Below, in pieces: positions 32,801 to 43,871 of a stretch of 64,000 nucleotides of DNA. Within the stretch, counting starts at the first letter, position 1, and each line of letters begins with the position of its first letter. The notes beneath the pieces were generated by a model, which was given only the letters and a program-made list of their open reading frames with translations, was not told the DNA's origin and did not search any database. This DNA is from Rachicladosporium sp. CCFEE 5018 (taxonomy: Eukaryota > Ascomycota > Dothideomycetes > Cladosporiales > Cladosporiaceae), in the NCBI GenBank assembly GCA_002077045.2, contig KZ111208.1:1-64000 (forward strand), read 5' to 3'. A program made the position numbers and the translations under genes.

Positions 32801-33392
32801 CTTTGCTCTCCAAAGTCCTTGATATACTCGTAGAAGCATGCTTCGTGAGAGATGTGGCCACAAGAAAGTTGCAAAATTCGCTCTCCTTGGAGCATGTGCT
32901 CGAGGGGTTCCTCGCATGCAGCGCACGAGCTGCCCACGAAAGTGCGCTCGCGCCTCGTGTCTCGTGTTTTCGTAGCCATGGCGCTGTTGCGATGTTCCTT
33001 CAAACGAGCGACGGATGATACAGCTTCACGATCACGCTGCGACGCCTGCTGAAGTTCCAGCTGTACAGTGGTGTAAGAGGAAGGTCCTCGCGCAAGTACA
33101 GGCCGGCCTGCGTTACGGCTTCGAGACGTGTTCTGGCGCTGTACAGTTGCTAAAAGCAGCGAGACAGTGTCAGTAAAGTCTCAGGAACTTGGTGGGTCGC
33201 TGCGATGTGCGATGATGCGCTTGACGTACGTCTTGCGTTGTGGCTGGAGGTGGATGTCTCGGCCACAGTCTTCCGTTTCCTCGGAAGTGATACAGTCGCG
33301 TCGAGTAGGCCAGCGTCAATCAGGGCCTGTATTTGTCGTTCGTCTGCCTCTGTACGTATGGGGGCATCATTGAATGTAAGGCCAGAAGACAT
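29838..33392 (-). CDS. RING-PH-VWA signalling scaffold, Far1/Ste5-like, about 1113 aa
   Basis: Exons are 33230-33392, 31821-33149, 31548-31768 and 29838-31466; phases agree. The third intron (31467-31547, 81 nt, GTATGT donor, TACTAAT branch) is in frame, and without it the protein would be 1140 aa. The order is a basic N-terminus, a RING-type zinc finger at about 130-175 (CAAC, then CGHISHEAC, then CPTC), a disordered linker, a split PH domain at about 410-560 (RFGRLIIYGTMRVGK; ECYLFTEMLICVKEKK; LTLSLSVAELPHFHL), and a VWA domain from about 580 (LDLVVVIPVSSSMQGLK). RING, PH and VWA in this order is the architecture of yeast Far1 and Ste5, which tether pheromone MAPK modules and Cdc24 at the cortex. 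In the VWA MIDAS site the usual first Asp is Pro (IPVSSS), so metal binding there is probably lost. Confidence 0.85.
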
Positions 33393-36300
33393 AGAAGCCC
33401 ACGATGGGGGGGCTCATAGAGAGTCCGGTAAGGTTTCAACAACGACTAGTGTCCACCTACGGCGGTGCTAGCAGAAGATGGAGCTCCTTAACGACGGACC
33501 CGCGAGTCGTCTCGGGTAGAATGATTCAAGGACAAAAAGGCCCAATGCTGAAAGAGCGGCAACCCTGCAAATGAGTGGGGAAGAAAAAGACCATCGCATG
33601 GCACTGGGATGTGGCGCCTCAATGGTGCAGTAGTGTGGGCAAGAGGGCACGAGCGCCTGACATGGGAGGCGTGCATCAATCGGGACGCGGCCGACATCGA
33701 TATTGCACGAGCATGGCGAGCGCCTCCAACAGGATGGCATTCTCGAGAAGCGGGTTTCTAGGTGCAGGCGGAGGAGGTCAAGCAGAGTTCGTGCTACAGG
33801 CGCCGGCGGATTCGACGTCGAACTTTCGGCGTGCGATGAAGACCCAAGGCCGCAGTTATGCACAGTGTCGCAGTTGTTTCGAGACGCGACATGACAAAGT
33901 CCATTGTTCACCCACCACCCGTGCATATTACCTGCGCCGGCAGTGCATCGGGACTGGACGCGCAGTGGACGGCATTGAATGGTTACACAGCATGCAGGTG
34001 CTCCAAGGCGTCTCCGTTGAAGATGCCATAGTGCCGCCACTATCGCCAGTGTTGATGGTCACTCTAGCCGTCACAGTGTCCAAATCATCGGCTGCCCCAT
34101 GTTAGGGACGAGAACTTGATCGATCTGATCCTTCAAGGGGAGCACAGGCTTTCCACCCACGCAACACCTCCCTGATCGTCACGGCAGCACAACCCGGCAC
34201 ACGTGGTGCGGCACAATGACACATGGCACATGCTCGATAGTGCTACCTTGGGGAATTGATGAGCTGCCCATTACTCGGAACATTGTGCCGCCATCTCAGA
34301 CCCTACATCTTCGTCTTTGTTGACTGTAAGCATAGAACTCCTTTCAAAGACCTCACGACAATGTTTGCTATCTACTCAGTCGCTGCGCCCACCGGATTAG
34401 GCACTTGTCCCCGTCAAGCGTTGCCCTCGCAAGCCTCCCTACGCTACATCCTCTTGCGCTGCAAGCCACATGCACCTCTGCATTACGCTCCCGGCCCGGT
34501 GGGCCTCCCCTGCATGCCCTCCACGTGCGCACTGGCAAATCATGAAATGGCGTAATGCCGAGGACGGAGTTTTCCAGGATTTCGCATGTTCACGAGATGG
34601 CACGTCGATATTGCGATCGTCGCCGCCCTATAAACGCACGCCTCCGACTCGAGAAGGGTAGGAGATTAACACGTTTCGCGTTGTCAATTATCGCGCATAC
34701 TCCCAACATGCAAGTGTTGCCGCGTGCTGAAGAGTGCTCACTAGAAATTCAACAGAGTTCGCGTGTCCAAAGCCGAGCCGTCATGCTATTGAACATCGCT
34801 ACCAATGCGCGTTTGCCGAATGAGGCGCAAATGGCTTTCACAATCTGCCGATACGTACCTATAGTAATCGCTCACGTACCCAAATAGAGCACGCGTCTCT
34901 GCGAGCATACGTTCAAAGCATCGCAGGGACGGAGACCATCTCCGTAGCGAAAGAGCGTTGAGACAGATTTCTGAGACACGAAGGTCTGCGTTACATCCTC
35001 CAACACGCTACTCGAAGCGACTTCCGGAGCATCAAACACCACGTGCAAGTCGCGTGGGAACGAGGGATCTACAGGGCGGTTCGTGTGACAGAACCTTGGG
35101 TCGATGGTACATCAGCAAGGTATGTGGCCGTGCCTGGCGACATCGCAGAGTGACAACGCGGATTGTGTACATCCAGCTACTCGGTATCGGTGCAAGATCG
35201 GCACTGCAGAGGGATTAATAGATATGCGTGGGTGGCGGTGCGATTACAAAATGGCGACTGCGTTGATGCTGCTAGAAGCATATGCCTCGGACGGCACAGG
35301 TCGCTCGATGGACGAATTCGGGGAGTGTCCGCTGCAACATCCGTCTGATCTCCTGCTGCTGCACCGGATGCCCACCAACACCAGCCGCGGCGTGGTGGCA
35401 AGACATGTGTGATCGCCGTCCCTTTTCCTAACCTCGATCAACGAACATGTCCGTCTGCATGCCCAGTGAAACTCCATCCACACCTCACCCTTCTCCACTC
35501 GCTCGATGGAACTACGGCACTCCCTTTCTTCCATTGCAAGCATGGTAGCTTCCACGCATGACCTGCTCCGCATACTACCCTTGCAGCCCTACGGCGGCAT
35601 TGTGGACCACATGCATGCCTCGAGATCCATAATCGCTGCGACCTTCATCACTGTAGGTGCCTTGGGCCATCTTGCGACATGTACCGGCAGTCCGAAAGCC
35701 ACAGTACTGCCGAAGGTCACGCGACTACCCATCGAACGATGGGAGGCGTTGATGTGGCGAGCAGTACCTCTGGAAGGCGGGCGATGCTCGAGCACGAAGC
35801 GCACTATTGTTACATGCGCACGAGTCTCACGCATAAGAGCTCTTCGATAGCAGGAGAAGGCGATCTATAATTGCTACATACATAGCGAGAGGGGTGATGG
35901 GAAAATCTACCTCTCCGTCCTTTCCCTGACCTGTTAGCCGTTGCTATCATTTGCTCGATCGCATCGGTCCAATCGATCGAGCATTAAAAGTCCAACGTCT
36001 CCTGCTTCCAAATCATCACCAGCATCTCCCACCAAAGTTCCAATGGTGATTCGTACGCCATAATCTATTCCTATCTCCAGTGTCTCACCTCCACGCGACT
36101 CACTTCCTCAAGGTTCGTCCCGAACGCGGCATCCAGACGGTGCAGAGTCAGGCCGACAGACTTCTGCGCGGCGCTTGGGCAGCAATCTTTGACTTCGATC
36201 GAGTCGTATGGCGCCATCAGTGATAGTCAGTGGGGTGTCTCTGCGCTTGGGCGTGAAGATCCGGGCGGGCAGAGTTCTAAGCGGCAGATACCGTGTCTAG

Positions 36301-37006
36301 GTGTGATACGTAACGTATGTAGTATGGTCGATGGAAGGTGGCTGGATTAGTGGCTGCACGCATGGTCGAAGAGAATGGCAGGGTCGGAATGGCTCATAGC
36401 TTCCTGTGGGAGATCAGGATTGCGGAGGCATCATGCAATGACGGCCATCGAAGTAAGGACGGAATCAGACATGTGCCTAGTGAGGGACCTGGGCACATGA
36501 AAGTAGGGCATCGGCCACCATCGTTTGTGCCAGGCACGATCTTCTACTTGCTATAAACGTCTCCATCGCCTCCACACGCGCTCGCAATGGACCAACATCA
36601 CTTTCACAGCAGCTCTCAGAAAGTCTCGCATGTAGTCCCACTCGTCCATCGCACTGTCCGCAGCACATCACTATGTCTTCTCCCAAGCCAGCGTGTATGC
36701 GAAAGGGATGCAAGGAGGTCCTACGCAGGACCGCCATCTTTCATGGCTACATTCAAAAGGTGCGGCTGGCAGTCCTGGATCGTAGCTGCAGCTGCGAAGC
36801 ACGTCCCACGCCATACCATCGATCCTTCCGAAGGTGACCTGCTACAATGGTCGACGAAACGTGCCCATGCTGATCGGATCGATCTTCCGGAAGAGAGGGT
36901 GCTGCTGTAGACCAATCGCAGCACTGCCGTGAAGGTTGTTGTTGGGGTTTCGAAGTCCCCCGCCGAGCCACAGACTGTGACTTCGTGCTGCTGTCGTGCG
37001 CTTGGT
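33393..37006. other. 3.6-kb gene-poor interval
   Basis: This holds the upstream region of the scaffold gene and many short, mutually overlapping frames on both strands. The longest pair, 33468-34040 minus and 33575-34105 plus, overlap each other and show no family motif. I see no transposon ends, long repeats or RNA genes. Confidence 0.5.
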
Positions 37007-37315
37007 TTATGGACTAGCCGTTTGCGCCGGACTTGGGTATGCCCATTTCCCTCCTTGTCCATTTGCACCGGCCTTCTGCCCAGCTTCCTCTGCAACAAGC
37101 TGTAGCGTCCTCTCCTTCGACCAAGCAGGGACCCGTAGAACTGGCGGAACCGGACAGCATCGGCAAAGCCCAGCATTCGGTACTCGGATCGTCTGGTAAT
37201 TTTCGCAGAAGATCACTCGTGCCGGATCCTCGGTGGCGTTCTTCGGACACATGTGCGTATGTATCGGTATGTGAGCGGTGCAGTTGCTGTAGTGCGTGTA
37301 CTTGTGGTAACACAT
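37007..37315 (-). CDS. Small Cys/His-rich protein beginning MCYHKYTHYSNC, 102 aa
   Basis: The single exon runs from ATG 37313-37315 to TAA 37007-37009. The start MCYHKYTHYSNCTAHIPIHT, followed by CPKN, resembles a class of short ascomycete proteins that open with MCY/MCT and a string of Cys, His and Tyr residues. Cysteines at about 2, 12, 23, 37, 50, 52 and 53 could bind metal. The second half is low-complexity. There is no signal peptide. Such proteins are usually lineage-restricted and of unknown function. The ORF is short and lies in a gene-poor stretch, so it may be chance; the N-terminal pattern is the main support. Confidence 0.45.
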   Translation of the reverse strand: MCYHKYTHYSNCTAHIPIHTHMCPKNATEDPARVIFCENYQTIRVPNAGLCRCCPVPPVLRVPAWSKERTLQLVAEEAGQKAGANGQGGKWAYPSPAQTASP

Positions 37316-37883
37316 AGTCGGTCGGGTCTTCCGAACGCGGTGGACTCGATCTCGAAGTAGGTTCTGACGGGTGCGACGATGAGAGGGCGAGGACGAACGT
37401 ACGACGCTGACTCGAGAATAGTCTTGTACGCTTGATGGAATGTCGATGCTCGTGAGAACAATCGATGTAGCCTCGCAATGAGTGATCGCGAGTAACAGCT
37501 GTCTGACAAACGGTCGGGAGTAACGACAAAATGTGCTTGTGACGTTGATGCTGGACTACCCAGATGATCATGACGAGAGGGCCTCATCTTATATTTTGTG
37601 ACACAGCTCGCGCCTCGCTTGCATGATGCGATCAGTACCCAGTTGTTTGTTTGTCCCATGGTGAGGCGGTCTGCATGCATGCATGATGTGCCGGAGTGCA
37701 AACAAACATCTGCGCCAAGCCACATATTGAGCGTGGAGAAGACGCAGGGCGAGGCTCTGGACGCTGGCGAGCGTGACAAATAATCCTTGCTGTCGTCGGG
37801 CTTCGGCGGTACAGTGTGTCGAGTCCGCACTTCCGCTGGTCGAGTTTGCTCGGTCCGACGAAGGTCATGCTTCGGGAAATGAT
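37316..37883. other. interval between the small Cys-rich ORF and tti1
   Basis: A longer minus-strand frame (37213-37908) spans it but has no recognisable motif. A short ATGC repeat lies at about 37674-37686. No gene is supported. Confidence 0.4.
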
Positions 37884-40800
37884 TCAATGTACTTCCGCCC
37901 AGTGCCATCCAGCACCCTCGATAGCAGTAGCTCTAGGCATTGTTGGTGGCATCATCGCGCCAGTTCGCAGTCTGATGAGCCAGACAGCGTCAGCATTCCC
38001 ACTCGGACCCTCCAACGCCTCTCGTACCTCAGCTCTATCCAAAACAGGCGTAAGCATCTCCAGCGTCTCGTCAAACACATCCGGATCCAGTGATGGTGTC
38101 GACCGCACCATTGCAAGCAGGAATCCGACAAGGGCGTCCCATAGCAGTCGGAGTGAGGTATCGGCATAGACGGCCACGGCTGACGATCCCGATGGCTTAG
38201 TGAGCGCAAATGCACGACTCACAGCTTTTGGATCAGTCTCCACATTCTCGCGAGCCCAAGACTTCGGCACAGGAGCTACAGTCTTGACGAGATCAGCGAC
38301 AAGACGTCGATGCAGATCCTTGATCACAGGCCACAAAGCAGTGATCCTAGACCGCATGAACGAGCCAGCGTGCTCACATAGCAGAGCAATCACTTCCAGC
38401 GCGGCAGTCCTGACGTGGACTTCCTCGTCGTCTAAGCGTGAGACGATCTCAGGCCAGAGTGTATTAATGAGTGGCAGGAAGGAGTTGTCGTGTAGTGCGA
38501 TCGCAGGAATGGATGTTCGGATCAATGAGAGCAGCGAGGTGCGCAGTGACGGCGAAGCGGACGGCAGGAAGTGTTGGGTCAGTGTTGTGATCTTGAGTAA
38601 GAGAGCGTAGATCTTGGGCGCAGGTGGCGGAACTTCGACGTCAGTATCATGTGGCGGAGGTGCAGAGTCGTCGTCTTCCTTCTCTGTTGTGGGATCTGCT
38701 GCCCACGGCTCTCGTGGGAATGCCTGATGACCACGCTCATCGTTTTCAGCGGATTCCAAACTTTCACGTTCCGCCGCTCGATCACGCAGTGTACTCACTA
38801 GCTTCGCCATAGCCATTGGTTGCCGCTGCTCTTCCTTCACGTAAACGTTCTCGAGCAAGCCTTTATTCGGTGACGCGAATGCAGGCGCCTTGATGCCCTC
38901 CTCAGCCATAACGCCAAGCACCATGAAGAGCAGCTCCACTAACGTCGCATAGCCGTGATAGCTCTCCAGAGCCGCGAAGATGCCTTCTACAGTGTCCTCC
39001 ATGTATGGCAACAGCCCGGGTCCAGCCAGTCGCAGCATCATGAGCAATACCTGTGGCGCCTGCGGACTGACATCGAATGTGTTCAGCTTCAGTGCCACTG
39101 CATTGGTGAGGTAGTCGACGTTCTCGATGATCAGCGCTGAGGTGCTTGGGTAGCCACACGCTGCTGTGACAATGTTCAATGCAACAATACTGTCCTGCTG
39201 GAGAGCAGGCGTGGGACTGGCCAGGGTATGGAGAATCGGGTAGAGAGCATCTACAAGCTCGGCGCGGAAGTCGAGGCCGGCTGCTTGAGCGCGTAAGGCA
39301 ACTGTGCGTAGCGCAAGTTCTTGAACCATCTGATCTTGAGCTGTAGCCGTAACGCTAGAAGTCAGAGCATCGAGTGAGAACGAGTAAAGCTCCTCTAGAA
39401 GATCAATTGAGTTCGCAGAGTCCGTCTCATAAGTGGTCAACATTGTGTTTGTCACTTGATCGTTTGACATCGCCGCTTTCACCATCGAGTAAGCCGTCCA
39501 GAATTGCGAGACCTGTGCGTCGCCATGCGACATCCGTATCTTGCCCGCGACGTCGATCGAATAATGCGTTGATGCGGGAGATTGACCGAGCAACTCGATG
39601 AAAGACTCAATGCTAGCCATGACCGGCTCTTGACCCCGCTGCAACACGAGGGCAGAACCAAACGAGGTCCGCATACTGTCGCTATCCTGGATCGCAAGAT
39701 CCAGAGATTGCATAGGCTCGATCGATATTGTCTGTGATGATTTGAGCGTTGAGCTCTGCAGTACTATGACAACGCTATCGTCAAGCGCCTTCGCGATGGC
39801 GCGCATAAGTAAGGTCGTGATCGCACCGCATCGATTGAGCATCCCGTACGCAGCACGTAGATGCTGTATCTTCTGAGTCTTGAGGTGCTCGTCTGCACCC
39901 ATCATAGTCTGCACTAGCGACTGTAGCTGATCATGCAAAAGCTCTTGTAGCAGAGCAAGAAGACCGGTGTCTGTTTGCAGCATATTCTCGAGCTCTACGA
40001 CAGGCCACACGCGAGGAGAGTCAGTAGACAGAACGACAAGGGTCCCGAGGGCCAGCGCTCTGGATGTAGCCAGGCTAATGCTGCAATTCTTCAGGACGGT
40101 GACGCATAGGTCCCCAAGCGCAGCTCTGACATCTTCTCGGTCATGACCACGCAGTCTGCAGATCTGCTGAAGAGCAGACAGTACGTGCGGACTTGCCTCG
40201 GTTTGGTGGCCATCGCGGTTCTCAGACTTTGATTCATTTTCTGCCACACTGCCGTTCACGGATGCAGATGTATTGTGAGCTGACGAGGTTGGGCTTGGAT
40301 TACCGAGAACAGCTTTGAGCAGAACACTCATGATATCAAGGCATTCTATCAGGACTGCATGGTTTCGTCTTTGCTTCGTCTGTGGAGCCAATACTCGCGT
40401 AAGCTTTGACACAACACCAGGCAAGAATGAGGCAAGCACATTGCCGTCATCCACAGTATCGACCAACGCATGGAGTACTTTGGCAGCTGCGACTTGCAGC
40501 TCGAGACCGGCACCATCGACGAGCGCGTCTAACGTCGTGCTGATGGTCTGCCCCAGCTGAGGCACTGCACTTTCGGCAGTAACACTTCGTCTCCCTTCAT
40601 GTGTGCCAGCAAGAGCACGGAACAAGAAGCAAAGGCAACGAAGTGCTGTAGTCCGCAACTCGTTCGTAGTCTTCTCTGTGGACAGCCCGGTGGGCTTCTC
40701 TCCAGCCAGCAACGTGCAGAGTATCAGCATCTGAGCCGCCAGAGCATGCTGAATGTGCTGTCGCCAGCCATGCTCGATCAACACAGCTAGGACCTCTAGC

Positions 40801-41078
40801 GTGATCTCGAGACATGTCAGAGAGAGCTTCTGACTTTGCTTGAGGAATTGAGATAGTGGGAAGAAGACATAGTCGGCTAGCTTCTCGTCCAATGGCGAGC
40901 TTCTAGCCGTGAATGAGTTCAAGATAGTGCGTAGAGATTCTAGGTCTTGCGTGAGGTCTGCGACACTACCCTTTGGTCCAGATAGAGCCAGTGCTGTCCG
41001 GCTGAGCGCAACGCAGGCCGGCTTCAATATCTGGAAAGCCTGCTGTCGGTCGTCCATCGTGGCGCCGAGGTGAGGCAT
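37884..41078 (-). CDS. tti1: Tti1, HEAT-repeat subunit of the TTT (Tel2-Tti1-Tti2) complex, 1064 aa
   Basis: The gene is a single exon. ATG 41076-41078 (MPHLGATMDDRQQAF) was chosen; a second in-frame ATG follows seven codons later, and further upstream only non-ATG codons are open. The protein is almost all alpha-helical HEAT units. Characteristic Tti1 segments include the N-terminal FQILKPACVALSRTAL and DEKLADYVFFPLSQFLKQ, and a C-terminal HEAT block (about 860-940) with PAIALHDNSFLPLINTLWPE and VRTAALEVIALLCEH. An acidic low-complexity insert (about 810-850) separates the two. The TTT complex works with Hsp90 and R2TP as a co-chaperone to assemble the PIKK kinases (TOR, ATM, ATR types). It is divergent from sgf73 with 251 nt between start codons, so they share a compact promoter region. 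Confidence 0.85.
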   Translation of the reverse strand: MPHLGATMDDRQQAFQILKPACVALSRTALALSGPKGSVADLTQDLESLRTILNSFTARSSPLDEKLADYVFFPLSQFLKQSQKLSLTCLEITLEVLAVLIEHGWRQHIQHALAAQMLILCTLLAGEKPTGLSTEKTTNELRTTALRCLCFLFRALAGTHEGRRSVTAESAVPQLGQTISTTLDALVDGAGLELQVAAAKVLHALVDTVDDGNVLASFLPGVVSKLTRVLAPQTKQRRNHAVLIECLDIMSVLLKAVLGNPSPTSSAHNTSASVNGSVAENESKSENRDGHQTEASPHVLSALQQICRLRGHDREDVRAALGDLCVTVLKNCSISLATSRALALGTLVVLSTDSPRVWPVVELENMLQTDTGLLALLQELLHDQLQSLVQTMMGADEHLKTQKIQHLRAAYGMLNRCGAITTLLMRAIAKALDDSVVIVLQSSTLKSSQTISIEPMQSLDLAIQDSDSMRTSFGSALVLQRGQEPVMASIESFIELLGQSPASTHYSIDVAGKIRMSHGDAQVSQFWTAYSMVKAAMSNDQVTNTMLTTYETDSANSIDLLEELYSFSLDALTSSVTATAQDQMVQELALRTVALRAQAAGLDFRAELVDALYPILHTLASPTPALQQDSIVALNIVTAACGYPSTSALIIENVDYLTNAVALKLNTFDVSPQAPQVLLMMLRLAGPGLLPYMEDTVEGIFAALESYHGYATLVELLFMVLGVMAEEGIKAPAFASPNKGLLENVYVKEEQRQPMAMAKLVSTLRDRAAERESLESAENDERGHQAFPREPWAADPTTEKEDDDSAPPPHDTDVEVPPPAPKIYALLLKITTLTQHFLPSASPSLRTSLLSLIRTSIPAIALHDNSFLPLINTLWPEIVSRLDDEEVHVRTAALEVIALLCEHAGSFMRSRITALWPVIKDLHRRLVADLVKTVAPVPKSWARENVETDPKAVSRAFALTKPSGSSAVAVYADTSLRLLWDALVGFLLAMVRSTPSLDPDVFDETLEMLTPVLDRAEVREALEGPSGNADAVWLIRLRTGAMMPPTMPRATAIEGAGWHWAEVH

Positions 41079-41329
41079 GATTGCGGCGTTCACATCTTTC
41101 CAAATCGCTGCGTGTACTTCTGAAGAGCAAGACTGACAATCCCCATCTGTTCGACAGAGTGTAATGTGGTTCAACACACTACTTGCCTGTCTTCACATGT
41201 TAAGAGTGCCCTTGTTCGGAGGAACGTAGCCCCGTGGTCCGTCCTCTTGCCCATGACATGCTCTTGCACCGCGATCGCATTTCATGCCGGCATCTTCTGC
41301 CTTCACATGCACACTTCACTTCGCCGATC
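41079..41329. promoter_or_regulatory. Shared promoter region of tti1 and sgf73
   Basis: Only 251 nt separate the two divergent start codons, so the core promoters must be close together or overlapping. No TATA element is evident. Confidence 0.5.
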
Positions 41330-42691
41330 ATGGCACCTAACGGCACGACGAGTCGAAAGGGTATGTCATCACGTGCCGATACAGGAGACTCGGCTCAGGA
41401 CTAACATCATCACAGCTCCCGCCGCGCTCCAGAAGTCTGGCGCAGGCAAGCCAAATGGCACTGCGGCAGCTTCCCTCTTCGAAGACTTACAGAAGACCCC
41501 CAAGATCAAGTCAGACGTCGTCTCGGCTCTCCCGGTAGTGAAGAAGCCAGGCAATTGGGACGACGAGGTGGTTGTAAATGGTACAGATCGGTCAATGTGC
41601 ACTCCTTCACTACAAGGACTGATCACATGTTCAGGCATCAAGAAAGAGAGTCCTCCACCCCACCAATCCCTCCTCCGCCGCCCGCCACCAGATCTCATCC
41701 GTGCTTTCACTAACGGCAAGCCCATGTCCGATACCCCGATAGTCCTCAAATGCAACCACTGCAAGCGCACCGTGACCGAGACCGGCATGCCTAAACACAT
41801 CGAGCGCTGCTTGAATAAGAAGCAAGAAAAGTCGCGCAAGAAGAAGGAAGCGAAAGAGGCACGTGACGCGGCTGCGCGCAAAGAGCGAGGTGGCGGCGAT
41901 TCAGATGAAGACGAGGACGGCGAGAAGAGCGCAGTCAAAGGCGGACAAGCAGGCAAGAAGCGCAAAGCAACCGCAGACGAAGATGACCTGGGCGCGCCGG
42001 CCTCAAAGAAGAAGAAGCTCAAGCTCGATGCTGGACCGAAGTCGAAGCCGTCCAAGCTCAAGGCGCCTGTGGATGTTGAGAAGCAGTGCGGTGTCGAGCT
42101 TCCTCAAGGTGGACAGTGTGCGCGAAGTCTGACGTGCAAGTCTCACTCCATGGGCGCCAAGCGCGCTGTACCTGGTCGTAGCGCTCGGTACGATAAGTTG
42201 CTGCTCGAGTACCAGCAAAAGAATCAGGCGAAACAGCAGCGCGCTGTCATGGATGCGAATGCACCAGACCCGGACGACGATGTACTCCCACTAGGCCCTG
42301 TGGATGAAGAGGCGGAGAAGGAGGATTTCATGGCTGGGATTGCGAGGGCTTGGGGTGGCGCGCCACTATGGCAGCCGAGTTTCGTGAGTCAGCGGAAGAA
42401 GTACGAGAATGTGAGACTAAAAGGGATGTTGGCTGCTGCGCTTGGAGGTAGAGGAGGCAACCTATTTGCCGTACCTGGTGCTCCTGCGCAAGCTGTGCCG
42501 GCAGTAAGACCCGGGCCGATCGTGGACGCGGATGGGGTCGTGCATCCTAGGCGTCCTAGCGTCGTGCCCGGCGCGAGGAGCAGTGAGTCGTGAACTATCA
42601 CTCGCCATACCGGGATCCTGCTGACAAGGACACAGTGATGGCACCTGCGACAAGCCGGAAAGCTAGTGTCGCTTCGGTCGGCGGTGCTTGA
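41330..42691 (+). CDS. sgf73: SAGA complex subunit Sgf73 (ataxin-7 / SCA7 domain), 399 aa
   Basis: Four exons, 41330-41360, 41416-41580, 41635-42582 and 42636-42691, total 1200 nt in phase. The N-terminus MAPNGTTSRKAPAALQKSG is assembled across the first intron. LKCNHCKRTVTETGMPKHIE, with a Cys after RC, forms the first zinc-finger motif (C-x2-C, H, C) near residues 120-140. A Lys-rich nuclear-localisation region follows. The SCA7 domain (about 220-265) contains KQCGVELPQGGQCARSLTCK and SHSMGAKRAV. The last exon gives the tail MMAPATSRKASVASVGGA. Sgf73 anchors the histone H2B deubiquitinase module to SAGA, through its N-terminus and zinc finger, in the nucleus. Read-through of the introns gives non-conserved residues, which supports the model. 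Confidence 0.93.
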
Positions 42692-43871
42692 GATCTCCAT
42701 CCACCTCTGAAGAACCACGTATGCTAATTGCATGGACGATCCAGACGCAGCGCCAGCACGGCTATGTAAGACACGAGATCGCGACCCTGACGCGCCGCGC
42801 ACGCCGAGCAAAGCTTCGCCGCCAGCGCCCGAGTCGTCGCCACTTACATCGCTGTACTCGGCGTCTCCTGAGCTGCAGCGATCAGCAGCGCCCTTACGAA
42901 CGAGGCCTGAGGTCGTAAGTCCGCTTGGATCTTTGCAGCGGCGTGACAGGCTTAGATTCAGCTTGCCGAACTTATCCATTTCGCCCTTCGAGTTGCGGCG
43001 TACGAGAGTCTCGACCAACGACGCTGTGGGTGAAGGGACTGTGAAGCAGGAGCGCGGAGAGAGTTGATTGCCGCCTCGCAGTGGTGGTGACGAGGGCAAT
43101 ATATGAATGCTGGAGCGCGTTTCAAGTTGGAGGATGAGCTATTGGATACGGAGTTCACGGATGATACCCCTGGGAATGATGGACATTGTTGCGACGTGCC
43201 TATGACGAGACTCTAGATACTCGATAGTATCGATTGACACTGCAGATCCTCAACACATCTGTCTTGCTTGTTTGACTTTCATCCCAAATCCGCTACTGCG
43301 GCCAGATCCATCGCGTTCTTGATTAGATCTCACTGGCATGAGATCGTTGCAACCTTACTTCACACCGCACACTGTGCTGGATGCGCAACCACGCCATCAT
43401 CCGCATACCACCGAGCCCTTCGCATGCACACAGAGTACTGTTAGCAGGGCCGCACACAGAACGTACCCCCCACATCGTCCTCAAGCACGTGAAAAGCGGC
43501 AGCCGTTGCGAAAAGGCTTGTCCCGCAGCTATAACTCCGTAGCGGCAAGCTTAAGCGCCATGACATCGAGACCCTTGCACTTTGATGGCTGTGCCGCGCC
43601 TCACCCTTGCGTGAAGCCAGCTGCGAGCTTCGCAGGTGGTCATTACAGTAGGCTGAACCTAAAAACTATCCTTTACTCTACCGTCCTAAGGTACGTCCCT
43701 TTTTGTTGCGCTACTTTACCATCGCTTTATCCCCACCTAACCAGGCTGCTGTATGACTCTACAATGCCTAGCAACAATCACTGGTGATAAGTCCGGCGAT
43801 CAGCCCCATTGAGACCAACACGTGCGCTCCACGCGCGTGATATCGCTCTTTCCATAATCCCACAGCCCAAC
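42692..43871. promoter_or_regulatory. Interval between sgf73 and the GT69 gene
   Basis: It contains one possible small ORF (42732-43067, listed separately) and the GT69 promoter. The frame at 43338-43787 begins with ATG but is composed of low-information residues and is not supported. Confidence 0.4.
42732..43067 (+). CDS. Possible small hypothetical protein, 111 aa
   Basis: ATG at 42732 opens a 111-codon frame 41 nt after the sgf73 stop. The product is Ser/Pro/Arg-rich and disordered, with PLTSLYSASPELQRS and RLRFSLPNLSISPFELRRTR. It could be an independent short gene, but a close position downstream of sgf73 and a read-through or 3' UTR frame are equally possible. No family is recognised. 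Confidence 0.25.
   Translation: MDDPDAAPARLCKTRDRDPDAPRTPSKASPPAPESSPLTSLYSASPELQRSAAPLRTRPEVVSPLGSLQRRDRLRFSLPNLSISPFELRRTRVSTNDAVGEGTVKQERGES

Noticed and set aside
33468..34105. Overlapping 190-aa minus and 176-aa plus frames in the scaffold upstream region
   Set aside because: They overlap each other, show no motif and have amino-acid mixtures typical of random GC-rich frames.
37213..37908. 231-aa minus frame between the small Cys-rich ORF and tti1
   Set aside because: It overlaps the better-supported small ORF and the tti1 end, and no motif is seen.
42389..43099. 236-aa minus-strand frame across the sgf73 3' end
   Set aside because: It is antisense to the last sgf73 exons, and its composition mirrors the coding strand.
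43338..43787. 149-aa plus frame upstream of the GT69 gene
   Set aside because: It starts with ATG, but the composition is low-information, nothing is recognisable and it lies in the promoter region.
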